A stretch of 11,053 nt of DNA from Deltaproteobacteria bacterium (GTDB taxonomy: Bacteria; Myxococcota; UBA796; SXON01): contig CANKNP010000167.1 in the NCBI GenBank assembly GCA_947483545.1, positions 1 to 11,053 of the forward strand, in the 5' to 3' direction. The notes below the pieces were generated by a model. It was not told the DNA's origin. It saw only the letters and a list, made by a program, of their open reading frames with translations, and ran no database searches. Made by a program: the position numbers and the translations under genes. Shown here in pieces: positions 5,267 to 11,053 of this stretch. How positions within the stretch are numbered: the first letter of the stretch is position 1; each line of letters starts with the position of its first letter.

Positions 5267-6396
5267 CCCAATCCCTGCCCCTTCGCCCCCTCGCGCTCGT
5301 CGCGATCCTCTGCGGGCTCCCCGCCGCCCAACCGGCAAGCGCGAGCGACATCCATTTCGTGCTCCAAGTCGAGCCCGCGGTCGCGCTGTGGCTCGATGAT
5401 CCGCAGAGCGAGCGCTTCACCCCTGGCTTCTATGGTGCCATCCGACCCGGCCTGGCGCTCGGCGACGTTGTGAGCCTTCAGGCGTCCTACGCTCTGATGG
5501 TGACGCCCCCCAAGGCCGGCTTCAGCGACACGGGCGGCGCTCATTCGTTGACCGGTGGCGTGCGACTCCGCCCTTTCGGCGCGGCCATGCAGCCCGAGAA
5601 GCAGCTCGGCGGGCTCTGGCTGGACGGAAACCTCGGCTACATCCGGACGGGGGAGCTGAACCGATTTGGTTTCGACGCCGGCCTCGGCTACGGCTTTCAG
5701 GTCTCGCCCGGCTTCGCGCTCGGACCCGCGGTGCGGTACACCCACCTGCTCCAGCCCAACGAGCTCGCCGGGGTGGACCCCCGCGATGGGCAGCTCCTGA
5801 CCGCGGGGTTGAACATGAGCTTCGGCGCCGCGCACGCCCAGCCCGACGAACCGGTGGTGGAGGTGCTGACGCCTGTGCTCCAGACCCCGGTGGACGCCCA
5901 GGATCCGCCCGTCGCGCTCACCTGCCCGGACTACGATCGGGACACCGTTTGCGACACCGATGACCGATGTCCCACCCAGGCGGGGACCGCCTCGACCATG
6001 GGCTGCGCGGTCGATCCGTGCACCGGAGAACCCCTCGTGGTGGTCGTACAGTTCGCCTACGACTCCGCCGGACTGCCGGTGTGGGACCTCGCGATGGACC
6101 CTGTCCTCGACGCGGTGGCGTTGGCGGTCGCGCAGAATCCGACGTGTCGGGTGTGCGTCGCCGGCTACGCGTCGGACGAAGGAACCTCTGCGTACAACCT
6201 GAAGCTCAGCGGCCGGCGCGCCGCCGCGGTGCAAGCGTATCTGGTGGCGCGCGGGGTCGCCCGGAAGCGGATCCCCACGACCGCCCTGGGCGAGATGTGC
6301 CCGCAGCTCCCCGAAGGTTCGCTGTCGATGGATCGGCGCGTGGAGTTCCGCCGCCTTGAAGAAGGCCAATCCTGCCCCACCAACTGTCAAGAATAA
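5263..6396 (+). CDS. OmpA-family outer-membrane protein (beta-barrel plus peptidoglycan-binding domain)
   Basis: The 377 residues begin with a signal peptide ending near ASAS (26-29). Residues 30-190 look like an eight-strand barrel with alternating strands such as RPGLALGDVVSLQASYAL, LWLDGNLGYI and FALGPAVRYTHLL. A Pro-rich hinge (192-216) leads to a Cys/Asp-rich segment (221-253) with the CPDYDRDTVCDTDDRCP pattern of thrombospondin type 3-like calcium-binding linkers. The OmpA C-terminal domain occupies about 257-365 with GYASDEGTSAYNLKLSGRRA (301-320), RI (336-337), LGE and DRRVEFR (357-363). In this alignment the Asp that binds diaminopimelate in E. coli OmpA (D271) is Ser304 and an Asp sits one residue later; the partner Arg is kept as Arg319. 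It should tie the outer membrane to the cell wall. The start overlaps the previous stop (ATGA), so translation is probably coupled. Confidence 0.9.
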   Translation: MTQSLPLRPLALVAILCGLPAAQPASASDIHFVLQVEPAVALWLDDPQSERFTPGFYGAIRPGLALGDVVSLQASYALMVTPPKAGFSDTGGAHSLTGGVRLRPFGAAMQPEKQLGGLWLDGNLGYIRTGELNRFGFDAGLGYGFQVSPGFALGPAVRYTHLLQPNELAGVDPRDGQLLTAGLNMSFGAAHAQPDEPVVEVLTPVLQTPVDAQDPPVALTCPDYDRDTVCDTDDRCPTQAGTASTMGCAVDPCTGEPLVVVVQFAYDSAGLPVWDLAMDPVLDAVALAVAQNPTCRVCVAGYASDEGTSAYNLKLSGRRAAAVQAYLVARGVARKRIPTTALGEMCPQLPEGSLSMDRRVEFRRLEEGQSCPTNCQE

Positions 6397-6413
6397 CCCT
6401 GAGGACCATCCAA

Positions 6414-8276
6414 ATGAACACCCAGATGCTCGCGCTTCGGCGCCTCCAACTCTCCACCGCCACGGGCCTTCGCTCGGTCCTGCTCTTGACCACCTGTGTG
6501 CTCACGACAGGGTGCCCCGAGGATGATCTCTACGAAGCCAGGTCCGCCGAAGCGTCGATTCCCCCCGACGCAGACCTGGACGGCCACCCGGACGGGGTGG
6601 ACTGCGACGATGCAGACCCCACCGTGTTCCCCGGGGCCGCGGACGACTGGTATGACGGCATCGACAGCGATTGTGCCGGCGACGACGACTACGACGCGGA
6701 CCTCGATGGCTACGACGTCGGCGTCGATTGCGACGATGCCGATCCCACGATTTCTCCCGGTGCTGTCGAGACCTGGTACGACGGCGTGGACCAGAACTGC
6801 GACGGCGAGGACGACTACGATCTGGATGGCGACGGTCACGAGCTGGCGTCCGACTGCGACGACACCGACCCAACGGTCCACCCCTACGCGCCCGACGGCT
6901 GGTACGACGGGATCGACAGCGATTGCATGGGCAACGATGACTTCGACGCCGACGCCGACGGTTGGGGCGTAGACGAGGACTGCGACGAGAGTGACCCCAG
7001 CACCTACCCCGGCGCCCCGGACGCGTGGTACGACGGCGTGGACAGCAACTGCTGGGGCGACGATGACAACGACGCGGACGGCGACGGGCACGGGCTCGAC
7101 ACGGACTGCGACGACCACGACGCGAACATCGGGCCCGACGCCCCGGACGCCTGGTACGACGGCGTAGACAGCGATTGCGCCGGGAACGACGACGACGACG
7201 CGGACGGCGATGGCTACGGCGTGTTCATCGACTGCGACGACACCGACCCGAGCGTGTATTTCGGGTCCAGCGCCGCGTGCCCCGCGGACGAGACCGCGCT
7301 CACGGTCCTTGCCACCAGCCCCGACGATCTGGAGTTGGACGCAGCGACCACCGGCGCGGTGTACGTCTACTTCAGCGAGGATCCGGACCCCCTCTCCCTC
7401 TCGTCGATGACGTTCTTGTTGACCGCCGACGGGGTCTCCGTGGCAGGTAGCGTGACAGTGGACGGTGACACTGCGACGTTCACCCCCAACGAGCGCCTCT
7501 CCGATCTGACACTTTACGAGGCGACCGTCACGACAGGGGTCACCGACTATAGCGGAAACCCGCTGGCCGTCGACTACCTCTGGTCGTTCACGACGGGCGC
7601 GACGGACCTCAACAGCCTGCCTGTCAACCTCGGCACCGCAGGCACGTTCGCCATCCTCGCGAAGACGGGCATCTCGACGGTCCCGACCTCCGCCATCACC
7701 GGCGACATCGGGGTGAGCCCCGCGGCTGCGACGTACATCACCGGGTTCTCGCTGACCGCGGACGCGACCAACGTGTTCTCGACGTCCCCGCAAGTGTCCG
7801 GCCAGGTGTTCGCGGCGGACTACGCCGTGCCGACCCCGTCCAACCTCACCACGGCGGTCAGCGACATGGAGACGGCGTTCACCGACGCGGCCAGCCGGGC
7901 GCCGGACGTCACCGAGCTCGGCGCCGGCAACATCGGCGGGATGACCCTCGAGCCAGGCGTCTACAAGTGGGGGACGGGGGTGTTGATCCCCACGGATCTG
8001 ACCCTATCCGGCACGGTCACCGACGTTTGGATCTTCGAGATCGCGCAGGACCTGACGGTGAGCAATGGCACGCAGGTTGTGCTCAGCGGCGGCGCAACGC
8101 CCGCAAATGTGTTCTGGCAGGTCGCCGGGCTCGTGGACATCGGGACGACCGCGCACATGGAGGGAATCGTGCTCAGTCAGACGGCGATCACGCTCGGCAC
8201 GGGCGCGAGCGTCAACGGCCGACTGCTGGCGCAGACCGCGGTCAACATCGACAGCAGCGTGGTGAGTGAGCCGTGA
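6414..8276 (+). CDS. Lipoprotein with MopE-like Asp/Cys repeats, Big_5 and DUF3494 domains
   Basis: The 620-residue product has a long leader with a lipobox LTTGC (Cys34). Residues 52-286 hold five full 42-residue repeats and a partial sixth, each with DxDxDG, DCDD-x-D, often PG, WYDG-x-D and a second Cys; these match the MopE-type putative metal-binding motif and suggest calcium binding on Asp-rich loops. A single Big_5 domain follows (about 294-395, ending LWSFTTG), then a DUF3494 domain (402-620) with GDIGVSP (430-436), GMTLEPGVYKWG (509-520), DVWIFEIAQDLTVSNGTQ, ANVFWQV (564-570) and NGRLLAQTAV (601-610). It is a paralogue of the operon's first protein in its C-terminal half but replaces one Ig-like domain by the repeat stalk. 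The gene follows OmpA by 17 bases, with a leader (GAGGACCATCCAA) resembling that of the first gene. Likely an envelope-anchored, calcium-stiffened surface protein. Confidence 0.9.
   Translation: MNTQMLALRRLQLSTATGLRSVLLLTTCVLTTGCPEDDLYEARSAEASIPPDADLDGHPDGVDCDDADPTVFPGAADDWYDGIDSDCAGDDDYDADLDGYDVGVDCDDADPTISPGAVETWYDGVDQNCDGEDDYDLDGDGHELASDCDDTDPTVHPYAPDGWYDGIDSDCMGNDDFDADADGWGVDEDCDESDPSTYPGAPDAWYDGVDSNCWGDDDNDADGDGHGLDTDCDDHDANIGPDAPDAWYDGVDSDCAGNDDDDADGDGYGVFIDCDDTDPSVYFGSSAACPADETALTVLATSPDDLELDAATTGAVYVYFSEDPDPLSLSSMTFLLTADGVSVAGSVTVDGDTATFTPNERLSDLTLYEATVTTGVTDYSGNPLAVDYLWSFTTGATDLNSLPVNLGTAGTFAILAKTGISTVPTSAITGDIGVSPAAATYITGFSLTADATNVFSTSPQVSGQVFAADYAVPTPSNLTTAVSDMETAFTDAASRAPDVTELGAGNIGGMTLEPGVYKWGTGVLIPTDLTLSGTVTDVWIFEIAQDLTVSNGTQVVLSGGATPANVFWQVAGLVDIGTTAHMEGIVLSQTAITLGTGASVNGRLLAQTAVNIDSSVVSEP
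6567..7271 (+). repeat. Tandem 126-base coding repeats (five full, one partial)
   Basis: The repeat unit encodes 42 residues and starts at 6567, 6693, 6819, 6945, 7071 and 7197. Length is exactly conserved while sequence diverges, so the copies are under structural constraint and not recently amplified. Each unit carries cysteines at its positions 13 and 36. The sixth unit breaks off after its DCDD-x-DP part. Confidence 0.85.
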
Positions 8277-9085
8277 GCCCCTCCCCGACGTTGGGCAAGA
8301 AGGCTACCCGCACGGTCTTCCTCGCACCCTTCATCGACAAGTTCGGGTTGGGCGTCTACGCAGGCGCCGGATTCCTTGCCCGGTTCTTTCGGGAGCTGGG
8401 CCGACCGCCTTTCCACCTTCGGGAGCTGCTTCGGCAGTGCTACGAGGTGGGCTGTCGGTCGGTGCCGCTGATCACCCTCACGGGCTTCATCACCGGCATT
8501 GTGTTCACCAAGCAGTCCCGTCCCTCGCTCGCAGCGTTCGGCGCGACGTCTTGGCTTCCCTCGTTGATCACGGTCGCGCTCGTCGGCTCGCTCGCACCGC
8601 TCATCACCGCGCTCATCTGCGCCGGCAAGGTCGGATCCAACATCGGCGCGGAGCTTGGTTCGATGAAAGTGACGGAGCAGATCGAGGCGATGGAGGTGTC
8701 GGCCATCAATCCGTTCAAATACCTCGTGGTGACCCGCACGCTCGCGACGACGATGATGCTCCCCGCCCTGACGGTCTATTGCTGCTGGATTGGCCTATTG
8801 GGATCGTTCTTGAACGTGAACGGCAAGGAGGATGTGAGCCTTCAGAGCTTCCTGAAGAGCGGGTTCTCGAGCATCGAATACCTGGACGTCGGCGCCTCGG
8901 TCACCAAGTCCTTCGTGTTCGGCTTCACCATCGCGATCATCGCCTGCTACCAGGGCTATACTGCTACCTCCGGGACGCAGGGCGTGGGCCGGGCGGCGAA
9001 CGCGGCCGTGGTCTTGTCGATGCTCGCGATATTCCTCGAGGAGGTGGTGATCGTACAGATCCTCACCTGGATCCGTGCATTTTGA
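8273..9085 (+). CDS. mlaE: MlaE-family permease of an MCE lipid transporter
   Basis: The 270-residue product is a full-length MlaE-type integral membrane subunit of a phospholipid ABC transporter. It has an amphipathic N-terminal segment with LLRQCYEVGCRSVPL (52-66), then the hydrophobic spans ITLTGFITGIVF (67-78), ITVALVGSLAPLITALICAG (99-118), and the family's most conserved piece GSNIGAELGSMKVTEQIEAM (121-140) with INPFKYLVVTRTLA (145-158). Later spans include 160-181 and FGFTIAIIACYQGYTA (216-231), followed by GTQGVGRAANAAVV (234-247), and a last helix LEEVVIVQIL. The start is GTG, whose GTGA overlaps the previous stop. It works in the inner membrane with the ATPase and MCE protein encoded next. 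Orthology to the E. coli gene is by family only. Confidence 0.92.
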   Translation: MSPSPTLGKKATRTVFLAPFIDKFGLGVYAGAGFLARFFRELGRPPFHLRELLRQCYEVGCRSVPLITLTGFITGIVFTKQSRPSLAAFGATSWLPSLITVALVGSLAPLITALICAGKVGSNIGAELGSMKVTEQIEAMEVSAINPFKYLVVTRTLATTMMLPALTVYCCWIGLLGSFLNVNGKEDVSLQSFLKSGFSSIEYLDVGASVTKSFVFGFTIAIIACYQGYTATSGTQGVGRAANAAVVLSMLAIFLEEVVIVQILTWIRAF

Positions 9086-9858
9086 CGGATACACCTGCCG
9101 TTGTTGCCCCCGTGATCTCGATCCGCGGGCTCTGCAAGGCTTTTGGTCCGCGAGAGGTGCTCCGCGGCGTGGATTTGGATGTCCAAGCCGCCGAGAACCT
9201 CGTGGTGCTCGGTCGCTCCGGAAGCGGGAAGTCCGTGCTCATCAAGATCGTCGTGGGACTGCTCACGCCGGATGCCGGCGAGGTCGTGGTGTTCGGCGAG
9301 CGCGTCCACACACTCGCCCCGAAGGCGCTGGATGCGCTTCGACGCAGGGTGGGCTTCTCGTTTCAGAGCAGCGCGCTCTATGACAGCATGACCGTGGGCG
9401 AAAACCTGGAGTTTCCCCTGCGCATGAACACCCGGGGTCTCGGCGCCGGCGAGGTTCGCGACCGCGTACACGACGCGCTCGAAGCGGTGGGCCTCGCAAG
9501 CTCGTTGACGCAGATGCCGTCGGAGCTGTCGGGCGGCCAGCGCAAGCGGATCGGAATCGCGCGCACCCTGATCCTACGCCCGGAGATCATGCTCTACGAC
9601 GAGCCGACCGCGGGGCTCGACCCCGTGACGAGCTCCGAGATCAACGAGCTGATCATGAAGGTGCAGCGCGACTACCACACGGCGTCCATCATCATCACCC
9701 ACGATTTGACGTGCGCGAGGGCGACCTGTCAGCGTGTGGCGATGCTGCTGGATGGTCAGATCCTGCGGGTCGGCACCTTCGAGGAGGTGTTCGCCTCGGA
9801 CGACCCTCAGATCTCCGCATTTTACAATTACAATTTCACACGACAGGACACCCCATGA
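9082..9858 (+). CDS. mlaF: MlaF-family ATPase of the MCE lipid transporter
   Basis: This 258-residue ABC ATPase has every key motif: Walker A GRSGSGKS (44-51), Q-loop FQSSALYDSMTV (94-105), signature LSGGQRKRIGIART (149-162), Walker B IMLYDEPTAGLDP (169-181, catalytic Glu174) and the H-loop His207 in IIITHD. The ALYDSMTV and LIKIVVGLL stretches are typical of the MlaF branch. I choose the TTG at 9082 because it makes a TTGA overlap with the permease stop, like the other junctions; a GTG at 9112, giving MISIRGLCKAFG, is an alternative that also suits the family. Neither has a clear Shine-Dalgarno sequence. The same frame is open from 8266, but that part overlaps the permease gene in another frame and is not translated. 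It should power lipid movement by binding the permease's cytoplasmic face. Confidence 0.92.
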   Translation: MTDTPAVVAPVISIRGLCKAFGPREVLRGVDLDVQAAENLVVLGRSGSGKSVLIKIVVGLLTPDAGEVVVFGERVHTLAPKALDALRRRVGFSFQSSALYDSMTVGENLEFPLRMNTRGLGAGEVRDRVHDALEAVGLASSLTQMPSELSGGQRKRIGIARTLILRPEIMLYDEPTAGLDPVTSSEINELIMKVQRDYHTASIIITHDLTCARATCQRVAMLLDGQILRVGTFEEVFASDDPQISAFYNYNFTRQDTP

Positions 9859-10826
9859 GCTCCCCTCCCAACCGCCACGCGATCCTCGTCGACCTCTTTG
9901 TGGCTGGCGCGAGCGTCATCCTCGGCGGCACCATCCTGACCATCGGCGACATCAAGGACACGTTCACCCGGAAGGTGACGATCACCGCCGTGTTCAACGA
10001 GGTCAGCGGGCTGCAGCGCGGCGGCAACATCTGGTACGCGGGGATGAAGGTGGGAACGGTTCAAGGGTTGACGTTCCTGGGTGAGAGTGAGGTCGAGGTG
10101 ACGATGCGGGTGGACCGAGAGGCGACCCAATTCATTCCGGGGGATGCGCTCGCCAAGATCAGCAGTGATGGGCTCATCGGAAGCCGGATCGTCGTGATCT
10201 ACGGCGGCGACCCTGCGGCTGCGCAGCTCGAAGAGGGCGATGTGCTCGCCATCGGGGCCACCGTCTCGACGGAGGACATCATGGCCACCCTGCAACAGAA
10301 CAACGTCAACCTGCTCGCGCTCACGACAGATCTGAAGGGCATCAGCGCCGGTCTCGCTGCGGGGGAAGGGACGCTGGGCAAGCTCCTTTCAGACGAGGCC
10401 TTGTACGAAAACGCATCGCAGACCGTCGCTACGCTCGGGGTTGCGTCCGAGAATGCGCAGGGGCTCACCGCCTCGCTCGCGACCTTTGGGGCCAAGCTCA
10501 ACCGGCCCGGCAGCCTGCCCAACGCACTGGTAACGGACACGACGACCTACGAGAGGCTCACAGCCACGGTGGACCGGCTACACGACGCGAGCGGTCAGGC
10601 GGCCACCGCGATCGGGACCGTCGCACGGGGTGCGAGTGATCCGACCACGCCCGTCGGTGTGCTCCTCCAGGACCGCGAGGCGGCCGCCGCCCTGAAGGCG
10701 ACGCTGCAGAACCTGGAGCAGGGGACCGTGCTGCTCAACGAGGATCTCGAGGCCGCGCAGCACAATTTCCTGCTCCGGCCGTTCTTCAAGAAGCGCGCGA
10801 AGCAACAACAGGCGAGCGCCAAATGA
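9855..10826 (+). CDS. mlaD: MlaD-family MCE-domain lipid-binding protein
   Basis: The 323-residue product has one N-terminal transmembrane helix (about 10-30) and a single MCE domain (41-118) with the conserved NEVSGLQRGGNIWYAGMKVG (48-67) and DGLIGSRIVVIYGG (105-118). The rest is predicted helical and polar, with EGTLGKLLSDEALYENAS (171-188), found in many MlaD/Mce C-terminal regions, and an ending LLRPFFKKR (307-315) that resembles the basic end seen in such proteins. It should form a periplasmic ring on the permease and channel lipids. The helical C-terminal part is long compared with E. coli MlaD and could extend toward the outer membrane. The ATG lies in ATGA overlapping the ATPase stop, with AGGA seven bases upstream. 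No MlaB, MlaC or MlaA gene is seen here. Confidence 0.92.
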   Translation: MSSPPNRHAILVDLFVAGASVILGGTILTIGDIKDTFTRKVTITAVFNEVSGLQRGGNIWYAGMKVGTVQGLTFLGESEVEVTMRVDREATQFIPGDALAKISSDGLIGSRIVVIYGGDPAAAQLEEGDVLAIGATVSTEDIMATLQQNNVNLLALTTDLKGISAGLAAGEGTLGKLLSDEALYENASQTVATLGVASENAQGLTASLATFGAKLNRPGSLPNALVTDTTTYERLTATVDRLHDASGQAATAIGTVARGASDPTTPVGVLLQDREAAAALKATLQNLEQGTVLLNEDLEAAQHNFLLRPFFKKRAKQQQASAK

Positions 10827-10828
10827 AC

Positions 10829-10880
10829 CCGACGGGTCCGGTCGGATTGAACGAACGACCCCTTCACCTTGATGGAAGGG
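10829..10880 (+). terminator. Possible operon-end hairpins
   Basis: CCGAC (10829-10833) can pair with GTCGG (10841-10845), and CCCTTC (10860-10865) with GAAGGG (10875-10880), the latter followed by a short TTTT at 10888-10891. They directly follow the mlaD stop. Stems are short, so the call is weak. Confidence 0.28.
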
Positions 10881-10937
10881 CCGCCGATTTTGGGTTGAAA
10901 TTGCGCCAAATACTTGAAACTACTGACATGAGGACCA

Positions 10938-10953
10938 CGGCACGGCGCTTGCA
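10938..10953 (+). promoter_or_regulatory. Strong sigma-54 (-24/-12) promoter candidate
   Basis: CGGCACGGCGCTTGCA matches the consensus TGGCACG-N4-TTGCW at all positions but the first. GG (10939-10940) and GC (10951-10952) are exactly ten bases apart. The predicted start near 10964 lies 18 bases before the ATG at 10982. Such promoters need RpoN and an enhancer-binding activator, both common in Myxococcota. The AT-richer stretch just upstream has two TTGAAA copies (10895-10900, 10914-10919). Confidence 0.62.
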
Positions 10954-10981
10954 ATCCAGCTCGGCACTCCCAAGGTCTACC

Positions 10982-11053
10982 ATGCCCCCCACCCCCCTGA
11001 CCGTCCTCCCCGCGCAGCCCCTCTCCGAAGGCTGGACCCGCCTCCTCGAAGCC
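10982..11053 (+). CDS. N-terminal fragment of an unidentified gene (cut by window end)
   Basis: The ATG follows AAGG by six bases and lies behind the strong -24/-12 promoter candidate. Twenty-four codons are visible, giving MPPTPLTVLPAQPLSEGWT and a few more residues. There is no signal peptide, and the Pro-rich start ends in an amphipathic stretch. This is too short to assign a family. The separate promoter suggests it is not part of the preceding operon. Confidence 0.5.
   Translation, partial: MPPTPLTVLPAQPLSEGWTRLLEA

Noticed and set aside
3629..5338. 569-codon minus-strand open frame opposite the first DUF3494 gene
   Set aside because: Its translation is Arg/Gly/Val/His-rich with no domain or signal, while the opposite strand has a lipobox, Big_5 and DUF3494 motifs. 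It is an antisense by-product of GC-rich codon use.
4936..6390. 484-codon minus-strand open frame opposite OmpA
   Set aside because: Same reason: low-complexity composition and full overlap with a well-supported gene.
6567..7271. Possible CRISPR array because of regular 126-base periodicity
   Set aside because: The periodicity is coding, translated as 42-residue Asp/Cys repeats in frame, and there are no identical repeats with unique spacers.
6387..7793. 468-codon minus-strand open frame rich in Val, opposite the Asp repeats
   Set aside because: GAC/GAT Asp codons read backward give GTC/ATC, so the Val/Ile-rich repeats are a mirror of the real gene's repeats.
8266..9081. N-terminal extension of the ATPase frame back to 8266
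   Set aside because: It overlaps the complete MlaE permease in another frame and is Arg-rich without motifs; ATPase similarity begins only after 9082.

Overview
The window looks like chromosomal DNA from a Myxococcota-type (delta-proteobacterial) bacterium. The evidence is very high GC, a run of predicted lipoproteins and outer-membrane proteins, MopE-type Asp/Cys calcium-binding-like repeats, Big_5 domains, 'DTGDT' linkers and -24/-12 (sigma-54-like) promoter candidates. The order cannot be fixed from sequence alone.

Layout. Positions 1-792 hold no convincing intact gene. They contain two strong nested inverted repeats (56-129, 137-180), a possible fragment of an IS630-like transposase C-terminus (546-665, minus) and a REP-like double palindrome (678-728). 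Positions 793-3561 hold five minus-strand genes, nearly all for envelope proteins: a GIN-domain (DUF2807) lipoprotein, two paralogous tiny Cys-rich lipoproteins (1779-2018 and 2664-2897), a 69-residue two-helix membrane protein between them, and a 190-residue outer-membrane beta-barrel. The 280-base divergent gap 3562-3841 carries candidate promoters for both directions.

Positions 3842-10826 form one tight plus-strand array of six genes: lipoprotein with two Big_5 domains and a DUF3494 'ice-binding' domain; OmpA-family barrel; lipoprotein with MopE-like repeats, one Big_5 and a second DUF3494 domain; then MlaE permease, MlaF ATPase and MlaD MCE protein. Four of the five junctions are 4-base stop/start overlaps (ATGA, GTGA, TTGA, ATGA) and the fifth is a 17-base gap, so this is very probably one operon. 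A retrograde or anterograde phospholipid transporter is thus coupled to two large, probably surface, DUF3494 lipoproteins and a peptidoglycan-anchoring OmpA. I do not know this combination as a described system, and it is the main point of interest. After a short non-coding stretch, a final gene begins at 10982 just behind a very good sigma-54-type promoter and is cut by the window end.

Three sites of the form CGGCNCG-N4-(T/G)TGC(T/A) precede the operon, the GIN lipoprotein gene and the last gene, and a weaker -24/-12 site precedes one Cys-rich lipoprotein gene. This suggests, without proving it, that the locus is controlled by sigma-54 and an enhancer-binding activator.
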